Assembly (NCBI GenBank): GCA_010015745.1
Contig: ML978165.1
Coordinates: forward strand, 248,001 to 312,000
DNA length: 64,000 bases
Direction: 5' to 3'
Source: Setomelanomma holmii
Taxonomy: Eukaryota; Ascomycota; Dothideomycetes; Pleosporales; Phaeosphaeriaceae
Numbering within the stretch: position 1 is the stretch's first letter; every line of letters begins with the position of its first letter. A model generated the notes under the pieces. That model saw only the letters and a program-made list of their open reading frames with translations, was not told the DNA's origin and made no database searches. This document shows, piece after piece, positions 21,864 to 35,581 of this stretch. Made by a program: the position numbers and the translations under genes.

Positions 21864-23566
21864 ATGGTTGACGGAAGCTTCATCGTCCCTTTGTCTCCGC
21901 CCAGCTCGCCGCGCATGTCTGCGTACAGCACGGCCCCCGCAGAGACTGAGTGGCAATCCTCCGACGTGCGGACACTGGAACACACCCCTCCACACTCCGA
22001 TAGCGATATGGCGATGCTCCAGGCTGAAGTAGCCGGACACAATTATGATTCCAAGCGTCCAATGATGCGATCCCATAAGAGCTTCCCGTACTTACTCGAC
22101 AACAAGAGCCAATTCAACGGTGGGTCTGATTCGCCTTCTGGCTTGGGCGATATCGAGGAGCACGATGTACCAAATGTCACCTTTGGTGGTTCTGCGCCAA
22201 CCAGCCCAATCTCCAGATTGACCCCTCCATCAACACATGACGGGCAATCAGGCGAGAAGACTGAAGACCAAGATGACGACTTGATCCTCGATGAGAAGGA
22301 AGAGAGTGGAGATGGCGAGGGCAAGGACGAAGAGAGACCCCCAATGACGGCTGCAGAAATTCGGGCTGCGAAGCGCAAGATGAAGCGCTTCAGGCTGACG
22401 CACAACCAAACACGCTTCCTCATGAGCGAATTCGCCCGTCAAGCTCATCCTGACGCTGCTCATCGGGAACGTCTCGCACGAGAAATTCCTGGTCTCAGCC
22501 CACGACAAGTACAAGTCTGGTTCCAAAACAGGTAGGCAAGCTCACGGGCTAACAAGTGGTCATGCTAACAGAACTTAGGCGAGCAAAGCTTAAGCGTCTG
22601 ACTAGCGATGATCGTGAACGCATAATGCGATCCCGAGCCCTACCAGACGATTTCGACATGGCGCAGGCACTTCACTCTCCATTCGGAAACCACCACGGCC
22701 TTGGAACACCCCTCGCGTCACCAGGAGAGTATGCTCCGAACTTCTCTTCAGGTAACATGATGCGTCCACTCAGCATCGATACCCTCCGACGAGGGCCACT
22801 CGACTCGCATATCTCCCCGACTGGAATCAGCCCGGCGTTCGGCGGATTCACCTTTACTCCACCACAGTCTGCAACGGACACGCTTTCACCCGTTTCTGCT
22901 CATGGTGAGTCGCCATTCGGCTTCAATTCAGCACCACTAGACACCAGCCCGAGAACGTCAAACCCATTCTCGATGCCAGTCAGTGCACCTCCAGCATACG
23001 CTGCACAACACAGCATTCCAAGGCTTACCCTACACGCCGATCGCATCGCAAGGAGCCGAGCAGAATCCCTTTCATCTCCGTTGAGGACGAGCATGAGCTA
23101 CAGCAGCGACAACATGCACGGGTCGGCAGATTCCAATAGCCACTCTGATGGCTCAAGGTCATACTCGAATTCAATGCTGCCTTATGGTATCGGGTACTCT
23201 TACTCACCAGTCCCTGGCTTCCAAGCCTCGAGCTCAAACAGAATGCGGTCCTTCTCGAATGGCGTGCCCCGACGGATCGAGCTCAGCACTCACTACACTC
23301 CGAATCGCAGCCACCAAACACCACAAACCGCACACTTTCCCTCATACTCGGGGTCACCCCTGGTAACTCCTCAAAGCTATGCGATGCCTCAGCTAAGCGC
23401 GCCGCACCACCTCAGCACATTCCCCAATTCATACCTGCGCAACGACTCGGCACACAGCGATCAGTATCCCGGCGTCGGCTCCGTCCTCGGGGAGGTGATT
23501 GAGCATTCCAACCACAACCAGGATAATGATGGCAATAACGAACAAATATCTCACCAGTCTTATTGA
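21864..23566 (+). CDS. homeobox transcription factor
   Basis: Sequence-specific DNA-binding regulator. Two exons, about 550 residues. The homeodomain spans about residues 165-235: KRKMKRFRLTHNQTRFLMSE, then the third helix ending QVQVWFQNRRAKLKRL, with the diagnostic W-F-x-N-R. A 47-nt intron (22532-22578) splits the second Arg codon of QNRR; the join is GT..AG with a GCTAAC branch. After the homeodomain comes a segment (DDRERIMRSRALPDDFDMAQ, then ALHSPFG) that I associate with the Htf1/Hox2 conidiation regulators of Magnaporthe and Fusarium; that orthology is a recollection, not a test. The N-terminal part is acidic (QDDDLILDEKEE) and the C-terminal half Ser/Pro/Asn-rich and probably disordered. 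The start ATG at 21864 follows a long leader. The gene stands alone between two large gaps. Confidence 0.85.
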
Positions 23567-26500
23567 GCTATGTCTCACCATTGTTGGTTATGCGCAGGCG
23601 TTATAGGGCGGGGTGTGGGTACCAAACAAAGCCAAGTCTAGGCGGCGGCAAAATCCAAGCAATGCGGGCGCCCTGGAGCGCGATCCGACGTTTGTCAAGA
23701 TACTGGGATTTGAACGACTTGTGACGGCTGTCTTTCTTGGGATAATTGACGTGTTCGTCGACTGCCAGTTTCGTCTTGCGCGACTGCGCTTGGTGGCTTG
23801 CTTCATCTTGTTCTATTTCCCCGGTGGGGTGGAACGATCAGTACGGAGCGAATATTTCCGTGTCTATACGCTACTACGTTTCAGCGCGCTGGGTACTTCC
23901 TTCCTACTCATTTGCTTCTGGGACAGAAGCTAACCGCGCTGCTGGTATACCCTTCTATTGTACGTACGTTTTTATCGCTCATCGCCTTGGCACCTTCCCA
24001 TCTTTGTCATCTTAGTAGTGGTGGATGGTTCACACAGGCTCTACGTTCTCGGCGCTGTACACACTTCTTTCTCGCATCGCTTTTCCCTTCTTGCCTCTAC
24101 CGCTTTTTATTTTGGAATGCGCGCTACCAGATGCTGCTGCTACTGCGACGAAAACTCTTCACTGTAGAAAATACCTTTCTAAAAAATGACCAAGCAATGT
24201 CAACACGAATTCAATGATACCCCACACTTTCAACGGCTTCCTCGTACCATATGCATGCTGCGATCGCCTTGATTCCATCCCGCATCCGGATATTATGGCA
24301 CATGTGGTCCCTGGCTTGGCGATGCAGAGCTTGCCCTGGGAGTGGAGTGTCCTTCATGTACTTGTATACCCAAGCGACTCAATAATAGCTGCGCGGGCCA
24401 AGTCGCCGCTGGGAGGTACTACGCGATATCGGAAGGTTTGCCTCCAGCTCATCTCAGCTCAGCTCACGGCTTTCCAGCTCTCAAGATCCGAAATTTGGTA
24501 CACCAAAACAACGCTACATCGGCACTGCTACGTGACCCTGTACTGACAACCCACCCTCGATGTGTCAAAGGACCCTAAAAGAAACGGCGCGCGTGGAGCG
24601 ACAATGGGCGGCAAGTCCTCTACTCGCCCAGAAACAGGGCCAGTGAGGATCACCGCGTCCCTGAGCCCATGTGCTTGTGTCCATCCAATCCACTGACCAT
24701 GTCGTCCGCCATGACGCGAAGAATCTTCCGTACAGAAGCTTCCATGGCTTCTCTGGAGCGTCGATCACCTCTCATTTACCCCTCGTGCTGCAGTCTAATA
24801 TGGATGCTGGAGCGCCGCATGACCAGTCGCTGGTTGTGGCCGGCGGATGCGTGCTTAGTAGGCGTCTTAAGGCTCTTTCTCCACACTTTACCCCAGACGG
24901 AGCATGCGGTCCTGGCCATCATTTCGGCTTGTGAGGCTCAGGAACCGATGGTGGAATGGACGTCGGTACTAGTGTTCCGCTGGTCTAGTCTGGGGGTGGA
25001 TGTGAATGTGTAGATCGAGGTATGGGTCCAAGTCCTGCTTGCATGGTCAGGAACATGTGGTCGCGGTGGCTAAATTGGCAGGGCACGAGAGTTAAGGCAC
25101 TGTGAACGGTGGAGAAGGGTCCTTCGAAGCAACAAAGGGTCCTTGCATCCGAGTCATGAGATCGTGTAGAGCAAAAACGTGCCTCTGGAGATGCACAAAC
25201 TCCCATCTCAATGATCTGCATTTTGCGGGGAAACTTGGATGGTGAGCATTTTGCCTCATAGGCTCGGGTTTCATGTTCTTGCAGATGTGCGTCTGTATCG
25301 ATTTTCATGGTTGTGGTGGACAGGGGTGCTGTCCAGGGCAAGAAGGAGCAAATGCGTGACACCCATATGAATCTCTTGCCATTTGGCTAGGAAGATTATG
25401 CTAGGTGTGGATCTTAACTTTATTAGAGTTATTAACAGCTGCGCCGGCCTTCGGGAAGCATTGATTGCTGATTAGATTGATGAGGCGCCTGCCAGCGAGC
25501 CGCCGGCGCAGAACTTGTCGATGGCATGCACATCTTAGGCTTAATTGAGGCTGGGCATCTGGTGCTCTCGACGAATTGGGTGATAGTATTCACCGTTCTT
25601 CCAAGCGGGTTCCAGAGCTTCGAGAACACAAGCGATGCCATGGTTAAGCGGGTGGTCTGAAGGATGATGCTGGTCTGGCAGGCAACATGCAGGATCTGGT
25701 AGAGACCGTGGGCGTGTGATCTGGTGATCGCTCGACATGTGGTGCTGTGAGGCTGGCTATTGCAGAACGTGGCGGTGTGATTAGCGATGTATCGTCTGCT
25801 AGTGCTCTGATGGTGAGAAGACTTCTTCACATATCGGCCGGGGTCCGATTCTGTAAGGACGTGCGCAGAGAAACGGCTCGAAACGGTTCTTTGACCAAAG
25901 TCTTATCGAACCGACGTCTCAAGTCACCACCGCAGCCACGCCAATGGAAGCATGATTGCGCCGGACTAGCGAAAGCACGCAGTACTTCTCAATAGTCTGA
26001 AGTCATCCAAGGCAACCCTGGACAGGCTGTCGCCGCAACGCGGTACGCTATTCCGAGCGTCCCTGCCGCACCGCTCCTGAGTAGTGCATCAGGTGCAGCG
26101 CGAAGATGCAGCTAGCAATGACAACGCTGCTTTTGCAGCAGCCTCCGCATTCTCTCACGATACGTTCGCATTCGGGCTAACCGCTGACATGCCCGGAAGA
26201 TAGGGAAAGGCGCTGACATCCACATCCACATCCACATCGTTTGACGTCCGTGTGGTGCAGGTACACACACGCCATGACCGCACCTCCCGTATCGCGTCTG
26301 GCGAACTAAAAGACATACATCCAAGAGGACCGGAACGTCGTGCCTGAAAGATGAATAATGGCACTGACGCAGGTAACGCCCGTTGTGCTCATCCCAACCG
26401 CTCATCATCCGGCTGAAGTCGATGGTTCGACAGGAATGTTTCTGCCTGTAAGACATGCGGAGCAAGTCGAGGGGCTGACGCCCGTCTCGTACAGCCATCA

Positions 26501-29500
26501 GACCCTTTCCAGAGCCGAAGGGATCTCGGATCCGGAGCGGTTAGAAACTATTGGGTTCTCGAGGGTGCGTGAAGTAAGCCTTATGTGACCTCATCGTATT
26601 CGGCGTGGTGTTTGTAAGGAGGGTAGTTCCGCGAGTGCGATTGGCCCAGGCTTCGCAGCCGTTCTTTCCCCATCCAGAACGGAGATGAATGCAAGAGAAG
26701 CAGGTGCGATTGGTGGATAAGTCGGAACGACTATCACGTGTAGGCGCGTGCATCGAACCAAGAGTTGCGATTACTGTATAGCTTCACATGTCAGCAGGGG
26801 TGGAATCAGATTTCAAGCGTGACTGCACGAAGCTGTAGTTGGTAGGGCGGCCGACGTCTGTCTTGGCAGTGAAGAACCGACGGTGGACAGTGACAGGCAT
26901 CATCGTTGCATCCTGCGCAGCAGACAGCTTACCGAGGCATCTGGTCATGTTGACCTTCGAGTCTTGCAAGGCTAACCATCCCACGCAGCAAGAAGATTCA
27001 GGACGAGGCAAGTCAAAGCGAAGTGACGGGAGGAGTGACAATGCAGCGGACAAGAGACGGGAAGGAGCCTAACCAGTGCCGTCGCTCGCACCACACCCGC
27101 ATTACTTATCTCCACTCCTCCTTCCGTAATCGAGCAACAACGGCACACCAACAAAAAGCATAATTGCACTGTTAAGTTCATGCGAACTGCGAAGTCGATT
27201 TTGGCTCCGGCCTGCCTTTTCCTAACTGGCCAAAGGATGCAGATGAGGCGCACGAATGGCGCGCTTAGTGCCCGAGATGTCTTGCTCACTGCTCCTGCAG
27301 GTCGCTGGCGCGGGCAATTGGCCCCCCGATGTCTTGACCTTCTCAATACGAGTGCGATGGCAGATCATGGTCGGGCTGGCGCGCGCCGTTGAACTTTTGT
27401 GGACCACCACCAGTGACCTCGGAGGACATACGAGATGTGGCAGCTGGCGGTGTTGGCCTTGCAGGGCTGCGCATGAAGAGGTGCAGGTACCCAGGTGTGC
27501 CAGGCGACGATGACGAGAGGTGGAACATCATCAGACCGCGAGCGATCGCTCTTACACTGAAGTACTCGGCTCGCCGGTGTCAGGACCTGCGAAACCCTTC
27601 CCCCTTCTTCATCTCCCAAGCATCGCGTAGACGGACGGAACATGACCATGGCCTCGCATGAAGAAGTCGCCCGCTGCAATGAATGCGATTGATGGAAAGT
27701 CGGCGATCGTCGCGAGCGCAGCACGCGCTTCGTGGTCGCCGAGTCGCAGCATCACGAGGAAACACGAAGATATTAGCTCATGGAGTCGAGCAAAACGGCG
27801 TGTTTCGACGTCATGGTAGGTTGTCTTTCCGCAATCCGATAATTGTTAGCACGGTGGGGTCGCACTACATAGGGTACCTCAGGCGGTTGGGCCCCTCACA
27901 TTCGGAAATCATACTTGCCGGCTACCTTCAGCAGCTTGAGGCGTTGCATGGCTGGTGGTAGTAACGCGACTCCGTTTCAAGATTGCAGTGTCTGGGTTTT
28001 GACATCTGAGGTTGACCACGCTGTGTTTCCATCAGAAACCTGTGTCCTGGCGCAGCCAATTTCACAACATAGGGCAGCATGACCAGCTGCGGCAGCAACT
28101 TTTGGTTCCGACGCGCAAAGGACCGCTGCCGCTGTGGCACCGTTTCGGGCGAGTTGGGCTAGTGCGGGCTAGCAGTCGTATGGTCCCATTCTTTGCAGAA
28201 TGATATCCTTGAGGGTGCACTTTGTCAAGTCGCAAATGCTCCTTTTGATCTTGCGAGAATCTCGAGCTTGGTTGCTTCCGCACATTGCGGCTTATCAACA
28301 TCAAATTCTCATTGCTGCATCGAAACAGCAGGACCGAGGTTAAAGAAGTGCATCGTGTGAGGCAACGAGCTGCACCTGAATTCAGGCAGCAGCCCTTCGC
28401 ACGCAGTTGAAGACTCGTGCACAGTGTTTCAAAGCGCGACTCGAGGATTGTCAGGCTTGAATCATGACAGAGTACTCAAGAACCACTTCAGTAAAATGAT
28501 GGAGCATCCAAATGCCATCCACCATGAAACGCCACAGGCACGCGTGTACACTTACTTCGCAAACACGAGTTGAGTTCATGTTGTTGGTGCTCGAGTCAAG
28601 CAGTCTTCAAGAAACATTCCATGAAACGGTAGGGCGATGCACATCATCATCAGGCCAACCTTATCGATTGGTCGGGGATATGAGACTCACGTGATCCGGA
28701 CTTAAGGCGGACTGGTGTTCTTCACATGTGGTTCATGGAGGAAACATGCGGTCATCTTGCATGAGAAATATCAATTAGTCGGCACTATTTTCTTCGATGA
28801 TGGCGGGGTACGACGATGCAAAGAGGACTTCATATTTGTGCTTGATCTGGACCACCCGCACAATGCAATGACTGCGCAAGACTGCTTTGTCGCGAATGCC
28901 TCTGAGCCACGATTGCGTGTGGGTGCGACGAGGCACAACGCGAGGCACGCAGCCAGGAGAGCAGCGGAAATAGCGCTGCATAATGTTTCAATTATGGCCC
29001 ATTTGCCTGGTATGAACATTAGAGCGCGCATGCAAACGTGTTTGGCGAAGACGGGGGTGCAGCTCTGTGGTCTCTGAATGTTTGCTCGCTCTGACCTGGC
29101 GACTGAACTGCATGGACCTCTCAACAGGAGAGCAGCGCGATTCCTTCGTGCCACAAGCAATCTTACTTCAGTCGTTAGAGTCACGTCAAGCTGCTGGGGC
29201 GAGGTGCAGCACTTGCTTATGCGATGACTACGCTCAAGTTTGTTTTAGTGAGGAGCGAGCCGCACGCCTGCCTGATCTTGCCGATAGGCACTCAAGACGG
29301 ACTCACTGCTTTCTCTCGTGACATGCCGCAACGCAGGACATAAATGCACAGTGACTGGCTGCTCGTGTAGCACAGCAAGCACCAGCGCAAAGACAAATAT
29401 GGTACTCGTGAATGAATCATAATCCCCCGATGTCCTTGGGTCCCCCAGGTCAATTCGCCCCAAAGCGGCGCTAGTGTGCTCGCCTCCGACAACCCAACAT

Positions 29501-29925
29501 CACGGCCGCACTGGGCAACGATTTTTCTTCTCCTCACCCCCATCGTTGAACTTATCAACACCACCACATAGCAGCGGACTCTGTGACTTTCACGCGAGCC
29601 GCTTGCCATTTCACAGCCCCGTCTGTTGAAATTCTCCCCGGACCACCTGTACCGACACTCTCACTCTCGCAGTGAAGCGCTCGGACAGCCTCCCCGTCGC
29701 CCTAATTCCAGGAGCAGACCGCATCCCTTCATTTCGACGCCTTCCTTTCTGCATCCGGGTCGCGCTTTTGCAGCAGACTCTTAATACGCAGATTGCTCGC
29801 GCAGATCTGAGATCTAGCGACTTTACCGCACATACACAGCGACAGCGCAAGCCCCGTCCGGACTGCGCATCTCACCACACGACCGCCCTCTTGCCGCACG
29901 GCAAAGCCCGCCACCAAGGTCTCTA
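23567..29925. other. 6.4-kb gene-poor region between the homeobox gene and eIF4G
   Basis: The first 600 bases are T-rich and look like the 3' end of the homeobox transcript. ORFs of up to 137 codons on both strands lack any family resemblance and consistent splice-linked partners. A hexanucleotide microsatellite lies at 26216-26238. The last 500 bases are C-rich and probably the eIF4G leader, with a 14-codon upstream ORF at 29430-29474 if transcription starts before it. A lineage-specific or non-coding RNA gene cannot be excluded. Confidence 0.5.
26216..26238. repeat. hexanucleotide microsatellite (CACATC)n
   Basis: Nearly four tandem units of CACATC (ACATC plus three full units). A short simple repeat in non-coding DNA. 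Confidence 0.8.
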
Positions 29926-32900
29926 ATGAGTGCATCCATCTCGAACGCGCAAACCCCCACTATCGCCGCTTCCTCGACTGCTACCGCCGCGAACAACTCC
30001 TCTGCAGGATCGTCCGCCGCCAACGTGGCCGCTGGATCGGCTCAGCCCACTGCCCGCAGCTCTTACGCCAACGCGACTCAGAAGACCTCTTCTCCGACAA
30101 TCGCGTCCAGCGGAGCGCCGCCTGTGGCAGTGGGTGGCCCGCAGAGTGCGCAGCATGGAAAGAGCTCTTCGGTCTCCCCCGTGAACGGGAGCACCTCCAT
30201 CAAGCCTGCCATTCCCACCATGCCCGCCATTGTCAGCGGAGGTCCCAACGGCAACGGAAACGTGCCTGGCGACCACAGCCGCAAGTCCTCTGTGCACATC
30301 AAGCAGACGCCTCCCACCACGGGCCCGCCCTCTGGCATCAAATTTGGCTCGCTCGCCGGCTCGCCAGCACCTGCGCCCGCCTCCCCCGTTGTCCAGGGTA
30401 ACCTGAACATTCAGGCGCAAAACCCCCGTGTTGCCTCACCTGCGCATTCCCCCTCGCCGATTCCCACACCCATTTCCGGAGGCCCTAAGCCGGACGGTCT
30501 GCCCACCCGCCCAAACTTGGTCTTTGGTGGCCAGGGAAGTGAAGGCGCTGATGCTAGCGTAAGTTTGGCCCAACCATGGTACAACCGCTCGAAACTCGCA
30601 CTAATGAATCTACAGCGCCCTCTTAACGTGCCCCAACAGCCGAACTCGCTCCCACAAGCTCAACACCTGCGCCGCGAATCGTCCCAGTCTGCGCACAGTG
30701 ATATGAGTAACGCAAACATGAACCGTGGTTATCCTCCCAACGGCGGACGCGGCCGAGGATTCCCTCCTCAGCAGCATTATAACCCTAGCATGGCTGCTAA
30801 CCACTCCCCACAACCCTACCGCTCTGTCCCCCATCAGCACATGGGTCGTGGCATGGCTCCTGCTTTCCAACCTCAAGGCCCAATGCAGCAGAATTCACCC
30901 TACCGCCAAAACCGAAGCCCAGCGATCACCCCCGCTACTATGCACCAGCAACAACATCTTGCCAACCCGCAGGGCATGCCGTACTACCAAGGCCAGCCCT
31001 ACGGTCAGCCAGTTCGTATACCCTCTACTATCTCCAACTTTTCTTCAGTTTCCGAGTACAGCAAGTCGGCTCAGCATGCGACTGCGACTCGACTTTCTCA
31101 ACAATCCTCTCAGTCTCCCCAGTCAGATTCGGCGAACTTGAAGGAGCTCGAGTTTCGTGTTCCTTCTCACATGCCGAATGCTTTCCTACAATCTCTCGAT
31201 ACTTCCTTTTCTTCTTCAACTAGCGATTACAATCAGTTTCTAACAGTACTACCGAATCAGGCCATGTACGGGATGCCTCCTCAGGGTCACGACATGTACA
31301 ACCAGTACTACGGTCAAGGCTATGGGCTTCAGCAATCCATCCATTACCCGGGTGTTCCTGCTAGCCCTGGTCGTGCTCATGGCTTCCCTCAGCAAATGCA
31401 GGGCCCCTATGGCGTGCCTGGTCCTTACGGCCAGCCACCACAAGCTCAAGGCATGTCTCGCACCCCTTCGAACATGTCGGAGCGCCCACCGTCTGCCGTC
31501 CCTCAACCATCGACCCCTGCGATGACCAATGTCAATCACATCTCGCACACGCACACTCCTAGCGTCACGGCTGCTAGTCCTGCACCCAGCTCTACCTTCG
31601 AGCGTCCCAAGAAGCAGAGCAAAGCTATCGTGATTAAGAATGGTAAGTGTGCTCGCACGTGTTAATTCTTCCTTCACTTGAGCTAAATTTTGTACAGCCG
31701 ATGGAGAGGTCGTTGACTTCAACAAGCCCAAGGGCTCCCCTGCGCCCGCTGCCGCACTCGCGCCTCCCGTTCAACCTCGTTCCCCCGCCATTGCTGCTAC
31801 GCCCACCCCTCCACCGCGCGTGCCTAGCGCCACGGACTCAACTCGCGCAGAAGAACCTGCCGCCAAGACTGCTGAGGAGAAGAAGGCAGAGTTTGTCAAG
31901 CAGTTCCAAGAGAAGATGCGTCTACAAGATGAACAGGAGAAGAAGGCCAAGGAGAGATCAGATGCAAGTGTTAAAGCTGAGGCCGAGGCCAAACAGAAGG
32001 CCGAGGAAGAGGCGAAGGCAAAAGCTGAACAGGAGGCCAAAGAAAAGGAGGAAGCTGAAGCCGCTGAGAAGGCCAAGGCAGACGCTGAAGAGAAGCAGCG
32101 CCTCGAAGATGAAGAGATGGAACGCATGATCGCTGAGATGGAGGAAGAGGAGCGGAAGCGTGAGGAAGACGAGAAGAAGTACGCAGAGGAGAAGAAACGC
32201 AAGGACGAAGAGGAGAAGTCCCGGGCCGCCGAGCGCATCAAGGAGGAAGAAGAGCGTCTTCGCAAGCTCGAGCGTGAAGCCGAAGAGGCCGAGAAAGCTC
32301 GCGAGGCAGAGACTCCTGAGCAGAAGGCCGAGCGTGAGGCTAAGAACAAGGCCCTCTTCGCCGGTCTCAAGAAGAACACACAGTTTGGTCCTGGCGCCAA
32401 TGCCACAGAAGAGACCACTAGTGGTGACTCAACGCCAGCTGAGCCTGCAGCTCCCGCTGCTGCACAGGCAAAGCCTAGCAGTGCCATCAAGTCGAAGCCT
32501 TCTGCTCTCAAGCTTGATATCAATAAGCCTGTCGAGCCTGCTCAGCCTACCGCCGGTATGCAGTCTCTCAAGTCCGCACGCTTCCTCCAGGTCAAGAGCG
32601 AGCTGGCCATCTATCCCGAGGGCATCCAGTCTCCCAACCCCGCCCTCAATGCCGGTAGCAGGAACAAGGGTCGTCAGTACGACAAGGACTTCCTGCTGCA
32701 GTTCCAGGAAGTCTTCAAGGAGAAGCCTTCAACGGATTGGGACCTCAAACTGAAGGAGACTGTCGGCGATGGCACGGACTCAGCTCGACCACAATCTGCT
32801 CGTGCACCGTCCATGATGGGTGGCCGACAGCCATCTCGTGGAGGTGCCGGCCCTGGCAACGTTATGGGTAACTTCCAAGGTTTCGGCGCTGGTGGTCGTA

Positions 32901-34577
32901 CCTTGCCTCCCAATACTACCTCACAGCAGCGTTTCGAGGCCGCATCCGGTCGTGGCACTATGACCAACCCTCTTGCTCATGTCGTCATGGGTGGTGGCCG
33001 TGGCCAATTCCCCATGGGTGCACCCCAGATGGCTCGTAGCGGCTCCTATAATAGCATGCCACACGGAGGACCGAACTCTCCTCGCGTCGGAAGCTCACGT
33101 GGCAAGGGTGGTGGAAGCCGACGTGGTGGCAAGAACGAGGTGCAAGAAGCCAAGGCCATGCCTCTCACAGCTGGCCAAGCTGTTAAGGACCTCGAGCGTT
33201 CCCAGACTGGCTGGAAGCCACCGACGCTTACTTCGTCCCAACCACAACAAGCTGCGGGTCACATGGCTCCAGACATGGTGCAGCGTAAGGTCAAGGCCGC
33301 TCTCAACAAGATGACACCCGAGAAGTTCGACAAGATCTCTGATCAGATTCTTGAGATTGCGGCACAGTCCAAAGATGAGACAGATGGACGTACCCTACGT
33401 CAAGTCATTCAACTCACATTCGAGAAGGCTTGCGACGAGAGTCATTGGTCTTCCATGTACGCCAAGTTCGCCAGCCGCATGTTGGCTACGATGAGCACCG
33501 ACATCAAGGACGAGAATGTTCGCGACAAGCACGGCAATCCCGTTGTGGGTGGTGCGCTCTTCCGCAAGTACCTCCTCAACCGCTGTCAGGAAGAATTCGA
33601 GCGCGGTTGGGAGATCAACCTGCCTGAGCAGCCTGAAGAAGGCAAGCTTGGTGACTTCACGGACGACTACTACATTGCAGCTGCCGCCAAACGTAAGGGT
33701 CTCGGTTTGATCCAATTCATTGGTGAGCTTTACAAGCTTGGTATGCTTACGCTCCGCATCATGCATGAGTGTGTCCTCAAGCTCCTCGACTTCGAGGGAC
33801 TCCCTGACGAGTCAGCCATTGAAAGTCTGGTCAAGCTGCTGCGCACTGTCGGTGCCACAATGGAGTCTGCTGAGGCGGGCCCGAAGATGATCAACATGTA
33901 CTTCGAGCGTATCGAGAAGGTCATGAACATGGAAGGCCTCCCATCTCGTCTCCGATTCATGTTGCTCGACACAATAGACATGCGGAAGTCTGGCTGGAAG
34001 TCCAAGGACGTTCTCAAGGGACCAAAGACCATCGCGGAGATTCATCAAGAAGCTATGGCTGCACAGCAAGCTGCCGAGATGGAGCGTACGAGGTCCAACC
34101 AGCGCGGCGGTGGCGGCGGCCGCCTGCCCATGGGTCGTGGTGACGCTCGCTCATTCTCTGGCGGTGGCATGATGCCTCCCCCAGATAATGGCGGTCGCGT
34201 CCAGATGGACGACCTTCGCAAGCTGTCAAAGGGTGCTTCGGGTCGCAACATGAACACGGGTGCTGCTCTTGGACCATCAATGCTTGGAAGCCGCAGTGGT
34301 AGTGGTCGCCGTGGCCTCGGCCCCGGCATGATGGGTGGTCGTGATGAGTCTGGTAACTCTTCGCGGACTGGCACACCTCCTGTCCAGAAGGAGAAGGAGT
34401 CAACTGCACACGCAAATGCTTTCAGGTAAGGATACACCGCCACTCAGTCACTACTTCGTGCTAACAGTATTTAGCGCACTTGCTGCCCTCGAAGATGCAG
34501 GCGACGTTGGCTCACCTCCCACGACTACAGACGAACCTGCAGCCAGTGCCAACGCGGAGGCCAAGGCCTCCGAGTGA
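29926..34577 (+). CDS. TIF4631: translation initiation factor eIF4G
   Basis: Scaffold of the cap-binding complex eIF4F, bridging eIF4E, eIF4A, poly(A)-binding protein and the 43S ribosome. Four exons (29926-30558, 30616-31642, 31698-34425, 34475-34577) give 1,496 residues. The N-terminal 550 residues are Ser/Pro/Gln-rich and disordered. IVIKNADGEVVDFNKPKG (across the second intron) is a conserved eIF4G element. A long Glu/Lys/Ala-rich charged helix follows at about residues 605-780. The eIF4E-binding motif is YDKDFLLQF at about residue 881 (Y-x4-L-hydrophobic). The MIF4G domain covers about residues 1080-1345 and contains VKAALNKMTPEKFDKISDQI, LFRKYLLNRCQEEFERGW and IRFIGELYKL-like IQFIGELYKLGML. 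RGG-type repeats and a short acidic tail follow. The start ATG at 29926 opens the long frame; antisense ORFs opposite it are shadows. Confidence 0.95.
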
Positions 34578-35581
34578 TTACCTTTTTTTCACTTCGTTCA
34601 AAGCGCGTGACGGTTGATACCCCTAGATGCCGCACGCGGTAACCTAATCGCTTGTTTCGTTGCATAGACCGGGTCTGCATCAGCGCGCATTGTACTGCAT
34701 TTTGCGGGGTTTCATTAGTGCAGCTCAAGACGGGTTCAAAAGTTCTATGTTGTCGGGTCGACAAGCTTGAAGAGATAGATGGATGGGTGGGTTGTATACC
34801 ATCTGAGCTTACGACTACGGATTTCGATGGCTGTTTCACCATGACGGCGTTCCGGATCTGGGAGGCAAGGTACACCAACCGCTTCTCCTACAGCGTTTTC
34901 GGTGGTCTCTTTGGCTCTGGCTTTACTATCCCGTTTCGTCATGTCGTCCTTTCATCATGTCTATCTTTTGGTATGACCGGGGTGAGAAGGTCTGCCTTTC
35001 GTTAGGAACTCATGTGGAGTTCCTGCTAATTGTGTCTTTTGCCTTTCTTCTTGGCTTCAACGTTCGAGAGAGGTGATTTGGTCTCGCGACACAGACAGCT
35101 TGCTTCGGCATGTGCTATCTGCATTTGCAACACGGAGGGCATCTAGGATAGGGACGTGAGGTGCAGCTCTTCTTGTGTGCATAGTTCGATCTCATAGAAT
35201 ACATCAGTCACTTCACTTCGTGCCGTGCGGTCTCACTTCGCAATATTCTCACTCGGTCTCGTCTTGCGCCTGTCACTGGTACGAGGAACCGAGCAAACAG
35301 TACACCTGCCCCAATGATGTTGGGCGCACCTTCCCTGTCGATGATGTGACACCAACGTCGTTCAACGCGGGATCCCGCATCTAGGCTGCAGGAGCGTTGC
35401 GTGTCTTACAGATGAGTGAGGGGTGCGACAGGGATGTGAAGCAGCCGCAACTTTACGTCATACCTCTGTTCCTTCCATATATGTACGAACTGCAACTTCA
35501 AGTGATTTCCCGAAACTATTCTGAACACTACAAGATTGAAACTCGACCTTACAAGCACACAAACTCGAGCAACTAATCAAC
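34578..35581. other. intergenic, eIF4G 3' end and promoter of the LEA-like gene
   Basis: About 1 kb. No protein-like ORF. An AGGGG pentamer (stress-response element core) occurs near 35418 and an AT-rich TATA-like string (CATATATG) near 35477, both upstream of the small LEA-like gene. Single short motifs are weak evidence. Confidence 0.4.

Noticed and set aside
23705..23720. B-box-like GTTCAAATCC on the minus strand
   Set aside because: The flanking bases do not pair as a T-stem and no other cloverleaf part is present.
28771..29184. 137-codon ORF on the minus strand upstream of eIF4G
   Set aside because: No recognisable domain and no promoter or splice context; similar lengths occur by chance in this GC-moderate DNA.
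31771..32523. 250-codon Ser/Ala/Phe-rich ORF on the minus strand
   Set aside because: It is the antisense of the Glu/Lys/Ala-rich helix of eIF4G; such repeats keep the opposite frame free of stops. No family resemblance.
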